Source of the DNA: Dactylorhiza incarnata | Lineage: Eukaryota > Streptophyta > Magnoliopsida > Asparagales > Orchidaceae | Direction: 5' to 3' | DNA length: 64,000 nucleotides | Assembly: GCA_033032865.1 (NCBI GenBank) | Contig: JAWHQI010000328.1 | Location: 1,736,001 to 1,800,000, forward strand | Shown: in pieces, positions 63,091 through 64,000 of the stretch | How positions within the stretch are numbered: the first letter of the stretch is position 1 | How the letters are laid out: the number at the start of each line of letters is the position of its first letter | Notes under the pieces: generated by a model | Seen by the model: the letters and a program-made list of their open reading frames with translations, nothing else | Database searches by the model: none | What the model was told of the DNA's origin: nothing | Program-made: the position numbers and the translations under genes

Positions 63091-64000
63091 TGTTGGGTTT
63101 TCTATATACCATTCTTAATGATAAAAGCACATCAAATGTGCGCAGCGAAAGAAATAACAAGAACAACTCAAAGAGTAAGGATCTTGCGGATTTCATGAAT
63201 CAAGAGATTAGTAAAGCAAAATGCGATATACCTTTCCGGGATTTAGTCAATACTCAACCAAGATGCTCCTAGAAGAGATCCGGTAGACGAACTTCGAGTT
63301 CCAAGCACCGAAATGTATCGGCCCCTCTACAGAGATCCACACAAGGAATGAGAACCCCAATGCCTTGTCGCACAAGGTATGGGTCGGAGAAGAACGGTCC
63401 TCTGCGTCCTTACGAACTGCTAGGTCCGTTGAAGGGGAGGCGGCGATGGTCGGCGAAGCCTAGGTCAGCGGACGGGGCGAGAGGTATCAGAACACTTCTG
63501 TCTTCTCGGCCCTTCTAAAATCGCGAAAAGAATCGATCTGTTCTACCTTCTTTAGAAGAACTAATCACGTCTCTTTTATACGCAAGACATAAAATAGTTT
63601 ATCCGCAGACCAGAGGAAAAACAGAACAATTCTGCCATGATTTAAATTCGTCGAATGTGTTACAATTCGACTAAACACTTTAGACGAATTATCTTAAATT
63701 TGACTGAACAATTTAGATGAATTCGAATAGACAATTTCGACCAAACACTTTAGACGAAGCATCATAAGTTCGACTAAACAATTTAGACGAATTCAAATAG
63801 ACGAATTGACATAGTTTCGTCCAAACCCTTTAAACGAATTTGTCTCTTATAAATCCATTCGTAGAAACCCTTTCGACGAATTCGCTAAGTCCTATAGAAT
63901 TCTTCTAAACCATTTAGACGATTCATCAATAGTACTTATTTCCCGTTTGAGACATTCTCAATTCAATTCCGAACAGTCATAGGATTGGTCCTCCACTCAT
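63091..64000 (-). repeat. Copia-A-family LTR, minus strand, cut by the window edge
   Basis: The plus text starts TGTTGGGTTTTC, the reverse complement of the LTR end. The TATA box is at 63573-63580 (reversed) and TCGACGAA-type words at 63640-63930. The left flank has no primer-binding site, so this is a 3' LTR or a solo LTR. About 910 of about 1065 bp are visible. Confidence 0.88.

Noticed and set aside
1..64000. tRNA genes
   Set aside because: The tRNA-like words found (iMet and Asp complements) are primer-binding sites next to LTRs and have no tRNA body.

Overview
The window is a flowering-plant (angiosperm) repeat block. It carries no recognisable host gene. Almost every base belongs to LTR retrotransposons nested inside one another. 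The plant assignment rests on Angela/Tork-like Ty1/copia, Tat- and Athila-like Ty3/gypsy and chromovirus proteins, and on primer-binding sites matching plant initiator tRNA-Met and tRNA-Asp. The species cannot be told from these data. Element labels (E1 to E7, copia-A) are mine. Nested boundaries were fixed from LTR ends (TG...CA) and target-site duplications (TSDs).

Nesting, outermost first. E1, a decayed Tat-type gypsy on the minus strand, fills 1-6421; its right LTR resumes at 62602-62880, and it holds a solo copia LTR (4111-5219). Copia-A (plus strand, 6422-62596, TSD AACAC) sits in the E1 LTR. Copia-A is broken by five insertions: a solo LTR of the E7 family (7556-8633, TSD TTGAT); E2, an Athila-like element without pol (10890-34518, TSD GTCGT); E5, a repeat-swollen non-autonomous Tat-like element (35829-43116, TSD TTGAC); E7, a pol-less copia-type element on the minus strand (44745-52764, TSD ATATC); and E6, a pol-less Athila-type element on the minus strand inside the copia-A 3' LTR (54324-62455, TSD GTATA). 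Inside E2 lies E3, a Tat-type gypsy (minus strand, 13778-31797, TSD GCAGC). Inside E3 lies E4, a chromovirus (minus strand, 17678-23160) with one uninterrupted 1534-codon gag-pol frame. The chain E1 > copia-A > E2 > E3 > E4 is five levels deep. A minus-strand copia-A-family LTR runs off the right edge from 63091.

How the parts fit. Only E4 looks coding-competent. E3 keeps all Tat domains (gag, PR, RT-RH, second RNase H, IN) but carries in-frame stops, and on its other strand it has an intron-bearing, TATA-led accessory locus. E5 shares LTR start, polypurine tract and primer-binding site with E3 and looks like its dependent partner. E2 and E6 each keep tRNA-Asp priming signals and a zinc-knuckle protein with an acidic tail but no capsid, protease or pol. 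E6 adds an ATHILA-ORF1-like protein and has near-identical LTRs. E7 keeps a copia gag and an antisense gene with its own 5'-UTR intron.

The most unusual pattern is that six unrelated LTR families here (copia-A, E2, E3, E5, E6, E7) each carry a family-specific array of short inverted repeats in the LTR, and several repeat the same word in internal non-coding DNA. In E2 the hairpin stems keep pairing through compensatory changes. All family assignments are from reading motifs, not from searches.
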